DNA of 64,000 nucleotides, taken from contig NZ_FOFA01000002.1 in assembly GCF_900110855.1 (NCBI RefSeq), positions 372,001-436,000 on the forward strand. Direction: 5' to 3'. The stretch is from Microlunatus flavus (lineage in GTDB: Bacteria > Actinomycetota > Actinomycetes > Propionibacteriales > Propionibacteriaceae). Below are positions 9,351 to 18,329 of the stretch, piece after piece. Position numbers and translations under genes: made by a program. The notes below the pieces were generated by a model. That model saw only the letters and a list, made by a program, of their open reading frames with translations. It did no database searches and had not been told where the DNA came from. Position 1 is the first letter of the stretch; every line of letters begins with the position of its first letter.

Positions 9351-10304
9351 ATGGCGGACGTGGTCGAGGTGGCCGAGGCAGCCGGCGTACGGGTCGCGTG
9401 GTCCGACCTGCCCGCGTCGGTGCGGGCCGGGGTCGAGGCGGTCCTCGGCTCGCCGGTCGTCGAGGCCGTCACGCAGCCGGGCGGGTTCTCGCCGGGCAGC
9501 GCGGACCGGGTCCGCACGGCCGACGGGGGCCGGGCCTTCGTCAAGGCGGTCAGCGCGACTGCGAACCCGCGCTCGCCCGGCCTCCACCGGCAGGAGGCCG
9601 CCGTCACGGTCGCCCTGCCTCGCACGGCGCCCGTCCCCACCCTGCTCGGCGTCCACGACGACGGGACGTGGGTCGCCCTGGTGCTGGCCGACGTCGACGG
9701 CCGCCACCCTGCGCTGCCGTGGCGCACCGACGAGCTCGAGGCCGTGCGGCGCGCGTACGAGGAGGTGGCGACGGTCCCGCTGACCGGCGCCCTCGCGGCG
9801 CTGCCCGGCACCGGGGAGCAGCTCGCCGAGGACTTCGCCGGCTGGCGGAGGCTGCTCGCCGAGCCCGACGCGGACCTCGACCCCTGGGCCGCCGCGCACC
9901 TGCACCGGCTCGCCGCGACGGCCGCGCGCGCCGCCGGCGTCGTCGTCGGTGACCAGCTCGTGCACGGCGACGCCCGGGCCGACAACCTCCTGGTCCGGCC
10001 GGACGGGACGGTCGCGGTGGTCGACTGGCCGTGGGCGTCGCGGGGCGCGGGCTGGTTCGACCTGGTCTGCGTGCTGGTGAACGTGGCCTGCTACGACGCC
10101 GAGGCCCCCGTCGAGGCGCTGGTCGCCGACTGGCTCCCGGACGTGCCCGCCGAGGACGTCGACGCCGTCCTGGCCGGGCTCGCGGGCTACTTCGTGGACG
10201 TCGCCCGGCGGCCGGACCCGCCAGGCCTGCCGACCGTCCGGGCGTTCCAGCGCGCCCAGGGCGGGGCGGTGCTGGCCTGGCTGCGGCAGCGCTGGGGCGC
10301 GTGA
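9351..10304 (+). CDS. aminoglycoside phosphotransferase (APH)-fold kinase
   Basis: A 317-aa small-molecule kinase of the APH family. The catalytic loop LVHGDARADNLLV lies near residues 203-215 and the metal-binding DWPWA segment near 225, equivalent to HxDxxxxN and the DFG-like motif. The N-terminal lobe is short, with FVKAVS as the probable ATP-lysine strand. Nothing indicates antibiotic resistance specifically; members act on diverse hydroxyl or amine substrates. It starts 33 bp after the ABC transporter gene and could be cotranscribed with it. Confidence 0.82.
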   Translation: MADVVEVAEAAGVRVAWSDLPASVRAGVEAVLGSPVVEAVTQPGGFSPGSADRVRTADGGRAFVKAVSATANPRSPGLHRQEAAVTVALPRTAPVPTLLGVHDDGTWVALVLADVDGRHPALPWRTDELEAVRRAYEEVATVPLTGALAALPGTGEQLAEDFAGWRRLLAEPDADLDPWAAAHLHRLAATAARAAGVVVGDQLVHGDARADNLLVRPDGTVAVVDWPWASRGAGWFDLVCVLVNVACYDAEAPVEALVADWLPDVPAEDVDAVLAGLAGYFVDVARRPDPPGLPTVRAFQRAQGGAVLAWLRQRWGA

Positions 10305-10333
10305 GCACGGCGGCCTGAGGGGCCAGGTCCCGA

Positions 10334-10339
10334 TAGGGT
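10334..10339 (+). promoter_or_regulatory. -10 box TAGGGT of ndk
   Basis: TAGGGT ends 7 nt before ATG 10347, which supports that start over an in-frame GTG at 10338 that lies inside the box. Confidence 0.5.
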
Positions 10340-10346
10340 GCGCGCC

Positions 10347-10781
10347 ATGACCACCACGCCGCCCGAGGTCCCGACGCAGCGCTCCTTCGTCCTGATCAAG
10401 CCCGACGCGGTGCGTCGCGGGCTCGTGGGTGCGGTGCTGTCGCGCTTCGAGAGCAAGGGCCTGCGGATCGTGACGCTGCAGCTGCGCCAGGTGACCGGCG
10501 AGGAGTCCGACCAGCACTACGCCGAGCACGTCGAGCGGCCGTTCTACCCGCCGCTGCGGGCGTTCATCACCTCCGGCCCGTCGGTCGCGCTCGTGGTCGA
10601 GGGCGACGAGGCGATCGAGGTCGTCCGTGCGCTCAACGGCGCCACCGACGGCCGCAAGGCCGCGCCCGGCACGATCCGCGGGGACTTCTCGCTGTCCAAC
10701 CGCGAGAACCTCGTGCACGGCTCCGACTCGCAGGAATCCGCCGCCCGCGAGATCGCGTTCTGGTTCCCCGAGCTGGGCTGA
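10347..10781 (+). CDS. ndk: nucleoside-diphosphate kinase
   Basis: Transfers the gamma-phosphate from ATP to NDPs through a phosphohistidine. The 144-aa size is normal. FVLIKPDAVRRGLVG at the N-terminus and the active-site histidine segment NLVHGSDSQESAAREI are diagnostic. ATG 10347 matches the family N-terminus. Cytosolic housekeeping enzyme, probably leaderless. Confidence 0.97.
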   Translation: MTTTPPEVPTQRSFVLIKPDAVRRGLVGAVLSRFESKGLRIVTLQLRQVTGEESDQHYAEHVERPFYPPLRAFITSGPSVALVVEGDEAIEVVRALNGATDGRKAAPGTIRGDFSLSNRENLVHGSDSQESAAREIAFWFPELG

Positions 10782-10819
10782 GCCCCCGCGACGACCGGGG
10801 TCGGTTCGCCGTCCCCGGC

Positions 10820-10825
10820 TAGGGT
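10820..10825 (+). promoter_or_regulatory. -10-like box TAGGGT upstream of mrp operon
   Basis: TAGGGT lies 32 nt before the mrpA GTG at 10858, giving a short leader of about 25 nt with a GACGAGGA Shine-Dalgarno-like stretch. A plausible promoter for the whole mrp operon; no clear -35. Confidence 0.4.
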
Positions 10826-10857
10826 CGAGACCCCCGCCGCCCACCGACGAGGACCCC

Positions 10858-13857
10858 GTGACCCTGCTGCTCGCCATCCACCTCGGCGTCGCCCTCGTGG
10901 CGCCGTGGCTGCTGCGCGCGCTCCGGTGCCGGGCCTTCTACGTGCTCGCGCTGGTCCCCGCGGCGACCGCCGTCTGGACCGCGCTGCAGGGTCCGACCGT
11001 GCTCGCCGGCGGCGTCGTCACCGAACGATCCGCCTGGATCCCGGCGCTCGGCATCGACGTCTCCTTCCGCATCGGGCTGCTGCAGTGGGTGCTGACGCTC
11101 GTCGTCAGCGGCATCGGCGCGCTGGTGCTCTTCTACTGCCGCTTCTACTTCTCCCACGACGAGCCGCCGCTGCGCACCGGTGCGGTGCTGCTGGCCTTCG
11201 CCGGCGCGATGACCGGCCTGGTCACCTCCGACGACCTCGTCGGGCTCTACGTCTTCTGGGAGCTCACCACCGTCTTCTCCTACCTGCTGGTCGGGCACAA
11301 CCCGCGCTTCGCCGCGAACCGCCGGGCGGCGCTGACCGCCCTGGTCGTGACGACGTTCGGCGGCCTGGCGATGCTGACCGGCATCGTGCTGCTGGGCGTC
11401 CGCTACGACACGTTCTCCCTCTCCGGCGTCCTCGAGGCGGCCCGCGGGAGCGGCGTCGGCTCGGCGTACGTCGTGACCGCGGTGATGCTGCTGCTGGTCG
11501 GGGCGATGACCAAGTCGGCGCTCGTCCCGTTCCACTTCTGGCTGCCCGGGGCGATGGCCGCGCCGACGCCCGTCAGCGCCTACCTGCACGCCGCCGCGAT
11601 GGTGAAGGCCGGGGTCTACCTGGTGGCCGTCCTCGCCCCCGTGTTCGCGGGCACGCCGGGCTGGCGGCCGGTCCTGCTGACGCTCGGCGCCGCGACGATG
11701 ATCCTGGGCGGCTGGCGCTCGCTGCGGCAGTACGACATCAAGGTCCTGCTCGCGTACGGCACCGTCAGCCAGCTCGGCTTCCTCATGGTGCTCTGCGGCA
11801 TCGGCACGCGCTCGGCGGCCCTCGGCGGGCTCGCCCTGCTGGTCGCGCACGCGCTGTTCAAGTCGACGCTCTTCCTCGTGGTCGGCATCGTCGACCACAG
11901 CGCCGGCACCCGCGACCTGCGGCGGCTGGACGGCGTCGGCCGGCGGATGCCGGTCGTGGCCGGAGCCGCGCTCCTGGCCGGTGCCTCCATGGCCGCGCTG
12001 CCGCCGACGCTGGGGTTCACGGCCAAGGAGGCCGGCTTCGAGAGCCTGACCTACCTCGTGGGCGGCGACGGCACGGCCGTGCCCCCGCTGCCCGCGGTGC
12101 TGCTCGCCGCCACGCTCGTCGCCGGCTCCGCCCTGACCGTGGCGTACACGCTGCGCTTCTGGTGGGGCGCCTTCGTCAGCAAGCGCGGCGCCTACTTCGT
12201 CGACGCCCGCGGCCAGGACCGCCCGGCGACCGCCTGCCACCCGGTGCCCGCCGGGTTCGCGGCGGCGCCCGTGCTGCTCGGCCTGCTCAGCCTGGCCGGC
12301 GGCTTCGTCGGCCACCCGCTCACGGAGGCGTTCGGCGGCTACGTCGACGCCTTCGCGGTGGGCGAGGAGAGCCACGGCATCGCGCTGTGGCACGGCGTCA
12401 GCGTGCCGCTGCTGATGTCGGCGCTCGCGGTGGGCGGCGGTGTCGTGCTCTTCTGGCAGCGGGCCTTCATCGCCCGGGCCCAGTCGACCTTCCCGGCGCC
12501 GTACGAGGCCGAGACCGCCTACCAGCGGATCATGCGCGGCCTCGACCGGCTGTCGGTCGAGACCACGGCGATCACCCAGCGCGGCTCGGTGCCGGTCTAC
12601 CTCGCCTCGATCCTGCTCGTGCTCGTCGCGCTGCCCGGTGGCGCGCTGCTGCTCGTGGGGGAGTGGCCTTCGGTGCGGCTCTTCGACACCCCCGCCCAGC
12701 TGCTGGCGGGCGTGGTGATGGGCGTCGCGGCGGTCGTGGCCGCCAGCTCCCGGGGCCGGCTGCGCGCGGTCATGCTCGCGGGGGTCACCGGCTACGGCGT
12801 GGCGGTGCTGTTCCTGCTGCACGGCGCCCCCGACCTCGCCCTCACCCAGGTGCTCGTCGAGACGGTGACCCTCGTCGTCTTCTCGCTCGTGCTGCGCAAG
12901 CTCCCGAAGTACTTCACGACCCGCCCGCTGTCCTCGAGCCGCTGGTGGCGGCTGGTCGTCGCCGTGCTCGTGGGGCTCGTCGTCGTCGGCATCGCCCTGG
13001 TGGCCGCCGGGTCGCGGGTCGCGGAGCCCGTCTCCGTGGCCTACCCCGAGGTCGCGTACACGTTCGGCTACGGCAAGAACGTCGTCAACGTGACCCTCGT
13101 CGACATCCGCTCCTGGGACACCATGGGCGAGATCTCCGTGCTCGTCGTGGCCGCGACCGGCGTCGCCAGCCTGATCTTCCTGCGCAGCCGCTACTCGGCC
13201 CGTCCCGTGCGGCCCGACGCCCCGACCGGCGGCGGTGCGGTGGGGCGCACGGTCTGGCTGCGCGGTGGCGAGACGCTGTCGCCGACCCGGCGCTCGATCG
13301 TCTTCGAGGTCGTCACGCGGGTGCTGTTCCCGGTCATGATCGTGGTGTCCGTCTACCTGCTCATCGCCGGCCACAACGCCCCGGGTGGCGGCTTCGCCGG
13401 CGGCCTGGTCGCCGGCATGGCGCTGATGATCCGCTACCTCGCGGCCGGCAGCCGCGAGCTCGACGAGGCCGCCCCGGTCGACGCGGGCAAGGTGCTCGGC
13501 GCGGGCCTCGCGCTGGCGGCGCTCGGCCTGCTCGGGCCCGCGGCCTTCGGCGGGCGGATCGGGCAGAGCTACGACCTCTCGTTCGACTTCGGCGCCCTCG
13601 AGGCCGTGCGGACCCCGTTCGGGGAGCTGGCCCTGATGGGGTCGCCGCACCTCGTGACGTCGGTGTTCTTCGACGTCGGCGTCTACCTCGTCGTCGTCGG
13701 CGTCATGCTCGACCTCGCCCGCAGCCTCGGCGCCGGCATCGACACCCACGAGGCCGAGGACCGGGCCCCGGCGCCGCACGCGCACGAGACGAGCGCCCGA
13801 CCGTCGCGGCGGGCACCGATGCCCGAGCGCGAGCCGGCGGGGGTGGCCGGTCCGTGA
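10858..13857 (+). CDS. mrpA: Mrp Na+/H+ antiporter subunit A (with MrpB-like C-terminal domain)
   Basis: A 999-aa polytopic subunit of the Mrp (CPA3) cation/proton antiporter, homologous to complex I NuoL. Recognisable parts are the proton_antipo_M core (GLYVFWELTTVFSYLLVGHNP, MTKSALVPFHFWLPGAMAAPTPVSAYLHAAAM, split here by position) and the MrpA-specific C-terminal region. After about residue 820 comes an MrpB-like domain (FEVVTRVLFPVMIVVSV, HNAPGGGFAGGLVAG), so no separate mrpB is needed. GTG 10858 gives the normal N-terminus. Six mrp genes follow with 4-bp overlaps at each junction, implying tight translational coupling. Confidence 0.92.
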   Translation: MTLLLAIHLGVALVAPWLLRALRCRAFYVLALVPAATAVWTALQGPTVLAGGVVTERSAWIPALGIDVSFRIGLLQWVLTLVVSGIGALVLFYCRFYFSHDEPPLRTGAVLLAFAGAMTGLVTSDDLVGLYVFWELTTVFSYLLVGHNPRFAANRRAALTALVVTTFGGLAMLTGIVLLGVRYDTFSLSGVLEAARGSGVGSAYVVTAVMLLLVGAMTKSALVPFHFWLPGAMAAPTPVSAYLHAAAMVKAGVYLVAVLAPVFAGTPGWRPVLLTLGAATMILGGWRSLRQYDIKVLLAYGTVSQLGFLMVLCGIGTRSAALGGLALLVAHALFKSTLFLVVGIVDHSAGTRDLRRLDGVGRRMPVVAGAALLAGASMAALPPTLGFTAKEAGFESLTYLVGGDGTAVPPLPAVLLAATLVAGSALTVAYTLRFWWGAFVSKRGAYFVDARGQDRPATACHPVPAGFAAAPVLLGLLSLAGGFVGHPLTEAFGGYVDAFAVGEESHGIALWHGVSVPLLMSALAVGGGVVLFWQRAFIARAQSTFPAPYEAETAYQRIMRGLDRLSVETTAITQRGSVPVYLASILLVLVALPGGALLLVGEWPSVRLFDTPAQLLAGVVMGVAAVVAASSRGRLRAVMLAGVTGYGVAVLFLLHGAPDLALTQVLVETVTLVVFSLVLRKLPKYFTTRPLSSSRWWRLVVAVLVGLVVVGIALVAAGSRVAEPVSVAYPEVAYTFGYGKNVVNVTLVDIRSWDTMGEISVLVVAATGVASLIFLRSRYSARPVRPDAPTGGGAVGRTVWLRGGETLSPTRRSIVFEVVTRVLFPVMIVVSVYLLIAGHNAPGGGFAGGLVAGMALMIRYLAAGSRELDEAAPVDAGKVLGAGLALAALGLLGPAAFGGRIGQSYDLSFDFGALEAVRTPFGELALMGSPHLVTSVFFDVGVYLVVVGVMLDLARSLGAGIDTHEAEDRAPAPHAHETSARPSRRAPMPEREPAGVAGP

Positions 13858-14492
13858 CCCCCAACCTCACCCTCGCCGTCCTGGCCGGCGTCCTCGTCGC
13901 GGCGGGCGTCTACCTGGTCCTCGAACGGTCGCTGACCCGCATCCTGGTCGGGGTCCTGCTCGCGTCGAACGGCGTGAACGTGCTGTTCCTGGTCGCGAGC
14001 GGGGCGGCCGGCGGGGCCCCGATCACCGGCGTCACCGAGCCGCAGGACATGAGCGACCCGCTCCCGCAGGCGTTCGTCCTGACCGCGATCGTCATCACGC
14101 TGGCCGTCACGGCCTTCCTGCTGACGCTCGCGTACCGCAGCTTCCAGATCGCCGGCAACGACGAGGTGTCCGACGACGTGGAGGACTCCGCCATCCGCCG
14201 GCTCGCCCTCGACGACGCGACCTCCGGCAGCTACGACCCCGACGACGAGGGCCACCCCGACGAGGAGGGCCAGGCCACCGGCGAGGAGGAGGGCGAGCGC
14301 GTGACGGCCGACCCGGAGAGCTCCGACGCCGACCCGGTCGGCTTCGAGGGGCGCACCGGGGGGACCACCGAGCCGGCCCCCGAGACGCCGGGCGAGGTGC
14401 CGAAGGCCCAGGTCGCGGCGCGGGCACCGGGCGAGCCGCCTCCCAGCCCGCTGGTGGGTGCCGGCACCACGACCGAGGAGGAGGGCGCGTGA
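13854..14492 (+). CDS. mrpC: Mrp antiporter subunit C with acidic tail
   Basis: NuoK-like subunit with three membrane helices in the first 100 residues (LTLAVLAGVLVAAGVYLVLE, the LVGVLLASNGVNVLFLVASG stretch, and AFVLTAIVITLAVTAFLLTL). Typical MrpC is about 110-120 aa; this one is 212 aa because of a roughly 100-residue acidic, Pro/Gly/Glu-rich and probably disordered cytoplasmic tail. The GTG start overlaps the mrpA stop (GTGA). Confidence 0.93.
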   Translation: MTPNLTLAVLAGVLVAAGVYLVLERSLTRILVGVLLASNGVNVLFLVASGAAGGAPITGVTEPQDMSDPLPQAFVLTAIVITLAVTAFLLTLAYRSFQIAGNDEVSDDVEDSAIRRLALDDATSGSYDPDDEGHPDEEGQATGEEEGERVTADPESSDADPVGFEGRTGGTTEPAPETPGEVPKAQVAARAPGEPPPSPLVGAGTTTEEEGA

Positions 14493-16147
14493 ACAACCTC
14501 CTGCCCCTGCCCGTCCTGCTGCCGCTGCTCGGCGCCGGGCTGGCGCTCGCGCTGAACCGCCGGCCCCGGGCCCAGCGGGTCGTGGCCTCGACCGCGCTGG
14601 TCGGCGTCACGACGGTCGCCGCCCTCCTGGTCTGGCTGACCGACGCCCGCGGCCCGGTCGTGCTGTGGGTCGGGAGCTGGCCGCAGCCGCTCGGCATCGC
14701 CCTCGTCGCCGACCGGTTGAGCGCGCTCATGCTGCTCGTGTCGTCGGTGGTGACGCTGTCGGTCCTGCTGTTCTCGATGGGCGCACCCGAGGCCGAACGG
14801 CGCCGCGAGACCCCGATCTCGATCTTCTACCCGACGTTCCTGGTGCTCTCCGCGGGCGTCTCCAACGCCTTCCTGGCCGGCGACCTGTTCAACCTGTTCG
14901 TCGGCTTCGAGATGCTGCTGTTCGCCTCGTACGTGCTGCTCACCCTGGGCGGGACGGGGGAGCGGGTGCGGGCCGGCAGCACGTACGTGCTCGTCAGCCT
15001 GCTGTCCTCGACGCTGTTCCTCGTCGCGATCGCCGCCGTGTACGCCGCCACCGGCACGGTGAACCTGGCCCAGCTCTCGCTCCGCTTCGCCGAGCTGCCG
15101 CACGACGTCGCGCTGGTGCTCCAGCTGCTGCTGCTCACCGTGTTCTCGATCAAGGCCGCGGTGTTCCCGATGTCGGCGTGGCTGCCGGACTCGTACCCGA
15201 CCGCGCCGGCGCCCGTGACGGCGGTGTTCGCGGGGCTGCTGACCAAGGTCGGCGTGTACGCGATCATCCGCACCCAGTCGCTGCTGTTCCCCGACAGCCA
15301 CCTCTCCCGGCTGCTCATGTGGGCCGCCCTGGTGACGATGGTCGTGGGCATCCTCGGCGCGATCGCGCAGACCGAGGTCAAGCGGCTGCTGTCCTTCACG
15401 CTGGTCAGCCACATCGGCTACATGGTGTTCGGCGTCGCCCTGGCCAGCACCGCCGGCTACGCGGGCGCGATCTTCTACACCGCGCACCACATCACCATCC
15501 AGACCACGCTGTTCCTGGTGCTGGGCCTGGTCGAGGTCCGCGCCGGGAGCACGTCGCTGACGCGGCTCGGCGGGCTGGCCGCGCTGTCGCCGGTGCTCGG
15601 GGTCCTGTTCTTCGTCCCGGCCATGAACCTGGCCGGCATCCCGCCGTTCTCGGGCTTCATCGGCAAGGTCGGGCTCCTGGACGCCGGGGTGCAGCACGGC
15701 GGGTTCCTGGCCTACCTCCTCGTCGGCGGTGGCGTGGTGACGAGCCTGCTCACCCTCTACGCCATGGCCAAGGTCTGGAACCGTGCGTTCTGGCGCCCGC
15801 TGCAGACCGAGGCCGACGAGCTGGAGACGGTCGGCGTCGAGACCGTCGCGCAGGTCGCGCAGCAGCCGGCCGGGCGCGCGCCCGCGGCGAGCGCGACCGA
15901 GGCGGCGTCGGGCGACCTGGAGGAGGAGCCCGGCACGACCCTGCAGCAGGAGGAGGGCTCGGAGGACCTGCCGACCGGGCGGCGGATGCCGTGGCCGATG
16001 GTGGCGACGACCACCGTGCTGGTGCTGCTCGGCGTGGGCCTGACGGTCGTCGCGGGACCGCTGTACGGCTACAGCACGCGGGCTGCGGCCGACCTGTTCG
16101 GCGGGGCCGCGTACGTGCAGGCCGTCCTGCCCGGGGGCAACCGGTGA
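14489..16147 (+). CDS. mrpD: Mrp antiporter subunit D
   Basis: NuoM/N-like antiporter subunit of 552 aa with many membrane helices. FSIKAAVFPMSAWLPDSYPTAP carries the conserved lysine and proline-rich loop, and TEVKRLLSFTLVSHIGYMVFG and PPFSGFIGKVGLL are family motifs (the longest is at about 213-234). A charged insert around residues 440-500 (EEEPGTTLQQEEGSEDLP) lies before the last helix and is longer than usual. Starts by GTGA overlap with mrpC. Confidence 0.93.
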   Translation: MNNLLPLPVLLPLLGAGLALALNRRPRAQRVVASTALVGVTTVAALLVWLTDARGPVVLWVGSWPQPLGIALVADRLSALMLLVSSVVTLSVLLFSMGAPEAERRRETPISIFYPTFLVLSAGVSNAFLAGDLFNLFVGFEMLLFASYVLLTLGGTGERVRAGSTYVLVSLLSSTLFLVAIAAVYAATGTVNLAQLSLRFAELPHDVALVLQLLLLTVFSIKAAVFPMSAWLPDSYPTAPAPVTAVFAGLLTKVGVYAIIRTQSLLFPDSHLSRLLMWAALVTMVVGILGAIAQTEVKRLLSFTLVSHIGYMVFGVALASTAGYAGAIFYTAHHITIQTTLFLVLGLVEVRAGSTSLTRLGGLAALSPVLGVLFFVPAMNLAGIPPFSGFIGKVGLLDAGVQHGGFLAYLLVGGGVVTSLLTLYAMAKVWNRAFWRPLQTEADELETVGVETVAQVAQQPAGRAPAASATEAASGDLEEEPGTTLQQEEGSEDLPTGRRMPWPMVATTTVLVLLGVGLTVVAGPLYGYSTRAAADLFGGAAYVQAVLPGGNR

Positions 16148-16701
16148 GCCCGGGCCGGCGACGGCCCAGCCTGGCCGCGGTCGTCGTCCTCACCGTGACC
16201 TGGGTGCTGCTGTGGGAGCGCATCTCGCTGTTCATCGTCCTGACCGGGGTGCTGCTCGCGCTGCTGGTCTTCCTGGTCTTCCCGCTGCCGGCCATCGAGC
16301 GCACCGGGCGCGTCCACCCGGTCGCGCTCGCCCGGCTCGTGGGCCGGCTGGGCGTGGACCTCGTGGTCTCGAGCGTCCGGGTCGTCCGGCTGGCACTCAC
16401 GCGCCGCGAGCCACGCAGCGCGATCATCCGGGTCCGGCTGCGCAGCCGGTCCGACCTGGTCCTGACCATGACCTCGGAGCTGGTCTCGCTGGTGCCGGGG
16501 AGCATCGTCCTCGAGGTGCGGCGGGCGGAGAGCACGCTCTACATCCACGCGCTCGACGCGGTCGAGCCCGACGAGCTGCGCCGCGCCGAGCAGGACGTCC
16601 TCGACTCCGAGGCGCGCGTGCTGCGCGCCTTCGGCACGGCGGAGGACATCGCGGCGCTCGACGCCGATACGAGGGTGGACGCACCGGTGAGGCGGAGATG
16701 A
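16144..16701 (+). CDS. mrpE: Mrp antiporter subunit E
   Basis: A 185-aa MrpE-family subunit. Two N-terminal hydrophobic segments (LAAVVVLTVTWVLLWE, LFIVLTGVLLALLVFLVF) are followed by the conserved cytoplasmic domain with LTMTSELVSLVPGSIVLEV and LYIHALD. GTG 16144 overlaps the mrpD stop; ATGA links it to mrpF. Confidence 0.93.
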   Translation: MSPGRRRPSLAAVVVLTVTWVLLWERISLFIVLTGVLLALLVFLVFPLPAIERTGRVHPVALARLVGRLGVDLVVSSVRVVRLALTRREPRSAIIRVRLRSRSDLVLTMTSELVSLVPGSIVLEVRRAESTLYIHALDAVEPDELRRAEQDVLDSEARVLRAFGTAEDIAALDADTRVDAPVRRR

Positions 16702-17027
16702 GCCCCGTGCACGTGGCCGTGCTGGTCATGGTCGGGATCGGCGCCGTGCTGCTCGTGGTGGCGGCGTCGATGACGGTCGCGCGGATGGCGCGCGGCCCGA
16801 GCAGCCTCGACCGCGTGGTCGCGGCCGACGTGCTCGTCGCCGTGGTGATCGCCACCCTGGCCGCCGACGCGATCGTCAACGACCACGCGACGACGCTGCC
16901 GATCATGCTCGTCCTCTCGCTGCTCGGCTTCGCCGGCGCGGTGAGCATCGCCCGCTTCGTCGCCGAGCGCGACAAGGCGGTGCGCTGGGAGGACCCGGGC
17001 ACGCGGCCGAAGGACGGCGCCCAGTGA
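16698..17027 (+). CDS. mrpF: Mrp antiporter subunit F
   Basis: A 109-aa subunit with three membrane helices. MARGPSSLDRVVAADVL is the conserved MrpF cytoplasmic loop. Length and hydrophobicity are normal. ATGA overlap with mrpE and GTGA overlap with mrpG. Confidence 0.94.
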   Translation: MSPVHVAVLVMVGIGAVLLVVAASMTVARMARGPSSLDRVVAADVLVAVVIATLAADAIVNDHATTLPIMLVLSLLGFAGAVSIARFVAERDKAVRWEDPGTRPKDGAQ

Positions 17028-17452
17028 CCGGGCTCTCCCTGGCCGACGTGCTCGACCTGCTCGGCGCGGCCCTGGTGCTCGCGGGATGCTTCCTCTGCTT
17101 CGCCGCCGCGCTCGGGATCCTGCGTTTCCCCGACGTCGTCTCGCGCATGCACGCGGCGACCAAGCCCCAGACCCTCGGGCTGATCCTGCTGGCCGCCGGC
17201 GTCGAGGTGTCGCTGCGCAGCTGGGCGTCGTTCGGCACCCTGGTGCTCATCGCCGCGCTGCAGCTGGCCACCGCGCCCGTCTCCGCGCACCTCGTCGGGC
17301 GCACCGTCTACCGCACCGACCAGGTCCGCCACGACCTGCTGGTCCGCGACGACCTCGCCCACGACCTCGAGGCGGCCGGGTTCCACCTCGGCCCCGCCCC
17401 CGAGGACGAGGACCAGCCGGCGTCCTCCGACGACGACCGCCGGCTGAGCTAG
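17024..17452 (+). CDS. mrpG: Mrp antiporter subunit G
   Basis: A 142-aa subunit with three membrane helices. LGILRFPDVVSRMHAATKPQ is diagnostic of MrpG (RFPDxxxRxHAxTK). An acidic C-terminal extension (EDEDQPASSDDD) recalls the tails on MrpC and MrpD. It closes the antiporter operon; a DUF817 gene follows after 16 bp. Confidence 0.94.
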   Translation: MTGLSLADVLDLLGAALVLAGCFLCFAAALGILRFPDVVSRMHAATKPQTLGLILLAAGVEVSLRSWASFGTLVLIAALQLATAPVSAHLVGRTVYRTDQVRHDLLVRDDLAHDLEAAGFHLGPAPEDEDQPASSDDDRRLS

Positions 17453-17468
17453 CGGCGGGTCGAGCACC

Positions 17469-18329
17469 GTGGCGACGCACGTCGAGGGCGCTTCCGCCCG
17501 GCCCCGCGAGGCCGCGTGGCGGCGGGTCGGGCACGGTCTGGCCCAGCTCGTGCGCTTCGCGTGGGTCGAGCTGCAGTGCTGCACGTTCGCGGCCGCCCTG
17601 TTCCTCGGTCTGGCGGTGAGCCGGGCGGTGCCGCTGCCCGTCGCCCGCTACGACGCGCTGCTCGCCTACGCGGTGGTGCTGACCGTCGTGTTCTTCCTGC
17701 TCCGGCTCGAGACGGCGCGTGAGGTGGCCGTGATCCTCGCGTTCCACCTGGTCGGGCTCGGGCTCGAGCTGTTCAAGGTCCGGGTCGGCTCGTGGGCGTA
17801 CCCGGAGGACGCACGGACCAAGGTCGCCGGCGTCCCGCTCTACGCCGGCTTCATGTACGCCGCCGTCGGCTCCTACATCTGCCAGGCCTTCCGTCGCTTC
17901 GACCTGCGCGTCGACCGCTTCCCCTTCGTCCCGGCGGTCCTGCTGGCGGTGGCGGCGTACGCGAACTTCTTCACCCACCACTACCTGCCCGACGTACGGG
18001 TCCTGGTGGCCGCCGGCTTCGTGGTCGTGCTGTGGCGCAGCCGGGTCTGGTTCAGCGTCGGCGAGCGCCGCTACGCGATGCCGCTCAGCCTGTCGTTCGT
18101 GCTGATCGGGTTCTTCCTCTGGCTGGCCGAGAACGGCGCGACGTTCCTGGGCGCGTGGCGCTACCCCGACCAGGCCCGGCTGTGGCAGCTCGTCCACGTC
18201 GGCAAGTGGGGGTCGTGGGCCCTGCTCGTCAGCCTCAGCTTCGTCCTGGTGGCCGCGGTCAAGGTGCAGGAGGGCCGCTTCTACGGCTCGGCCGACGCCG
18301 AGCCGGCCGTTACGCTGGTCCGACCATGA
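17469..18329 (+). CDS. DUF817 family integral membrane protein
   Basis: A 286-aa polytopic membrane protein (about eight hydrophobic segments). The segments VGSWAYPEDARTKVAGVPLYAG, in part, and FLWLAENGATFLGAWRYPDQ mark the DUF817 family, whose function is unknown. GTG 17469 lies 16 bp after mrpG, so it may be cotranscribed. Its stop overlaps the radical SAM start (ATGA). Confidence 0.85.
   Translation: MATHVEGASARPREAAWRRVGHGLAQLVRFAWVELQCCTFAAALFLGLAVSRAVPLPVARYDALLAYAVVLTVVFFLLRLETAREVAVILAFHLVGLGLELFKVRVGSWAYPEDARTKVAGVPLYAGFMYAAVGSYICQAFRRFDLRVDRFPFVPAVLLAVAAYANFFTHHYLPDVRVLVAAGFVVVLWRSRVWFSVGERRYAMPLSLSFVLIGFFLWLAENGATFLGAWRYPDQARLWQLVHVGKWGSWALLVSLSFVLVAAVKVQEGRFYGSADAEPAVTLVRP
18311..18316 (+). 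promoter_or_regulatory. -10-like box TACGCT before radical SAM gene
   Basis: TACGCT inside the 3' end of the DUF817 gene ends 9 nt before ATG 18326. It could give a separate, nearly leaderless transcript for the radical SAM gene alongside read-through. Confidence 0.35.

Noticed and set aside
9351-10304. Antibiotic resistance determinant (aminoglycoside phosphotransferase)
   Set aside because: Only the general APH fold is recognisable. Nothing shows aminoglycoside specificity, and the gene sits in a housekeeping region.
10819-13785. 988-codon open frame antisense to mrpA
   Set aside because: Composed of Arg/Gly/His/Asp-rich shadow sequence. The sense strand encodes an unmistakable Mrp subunit.
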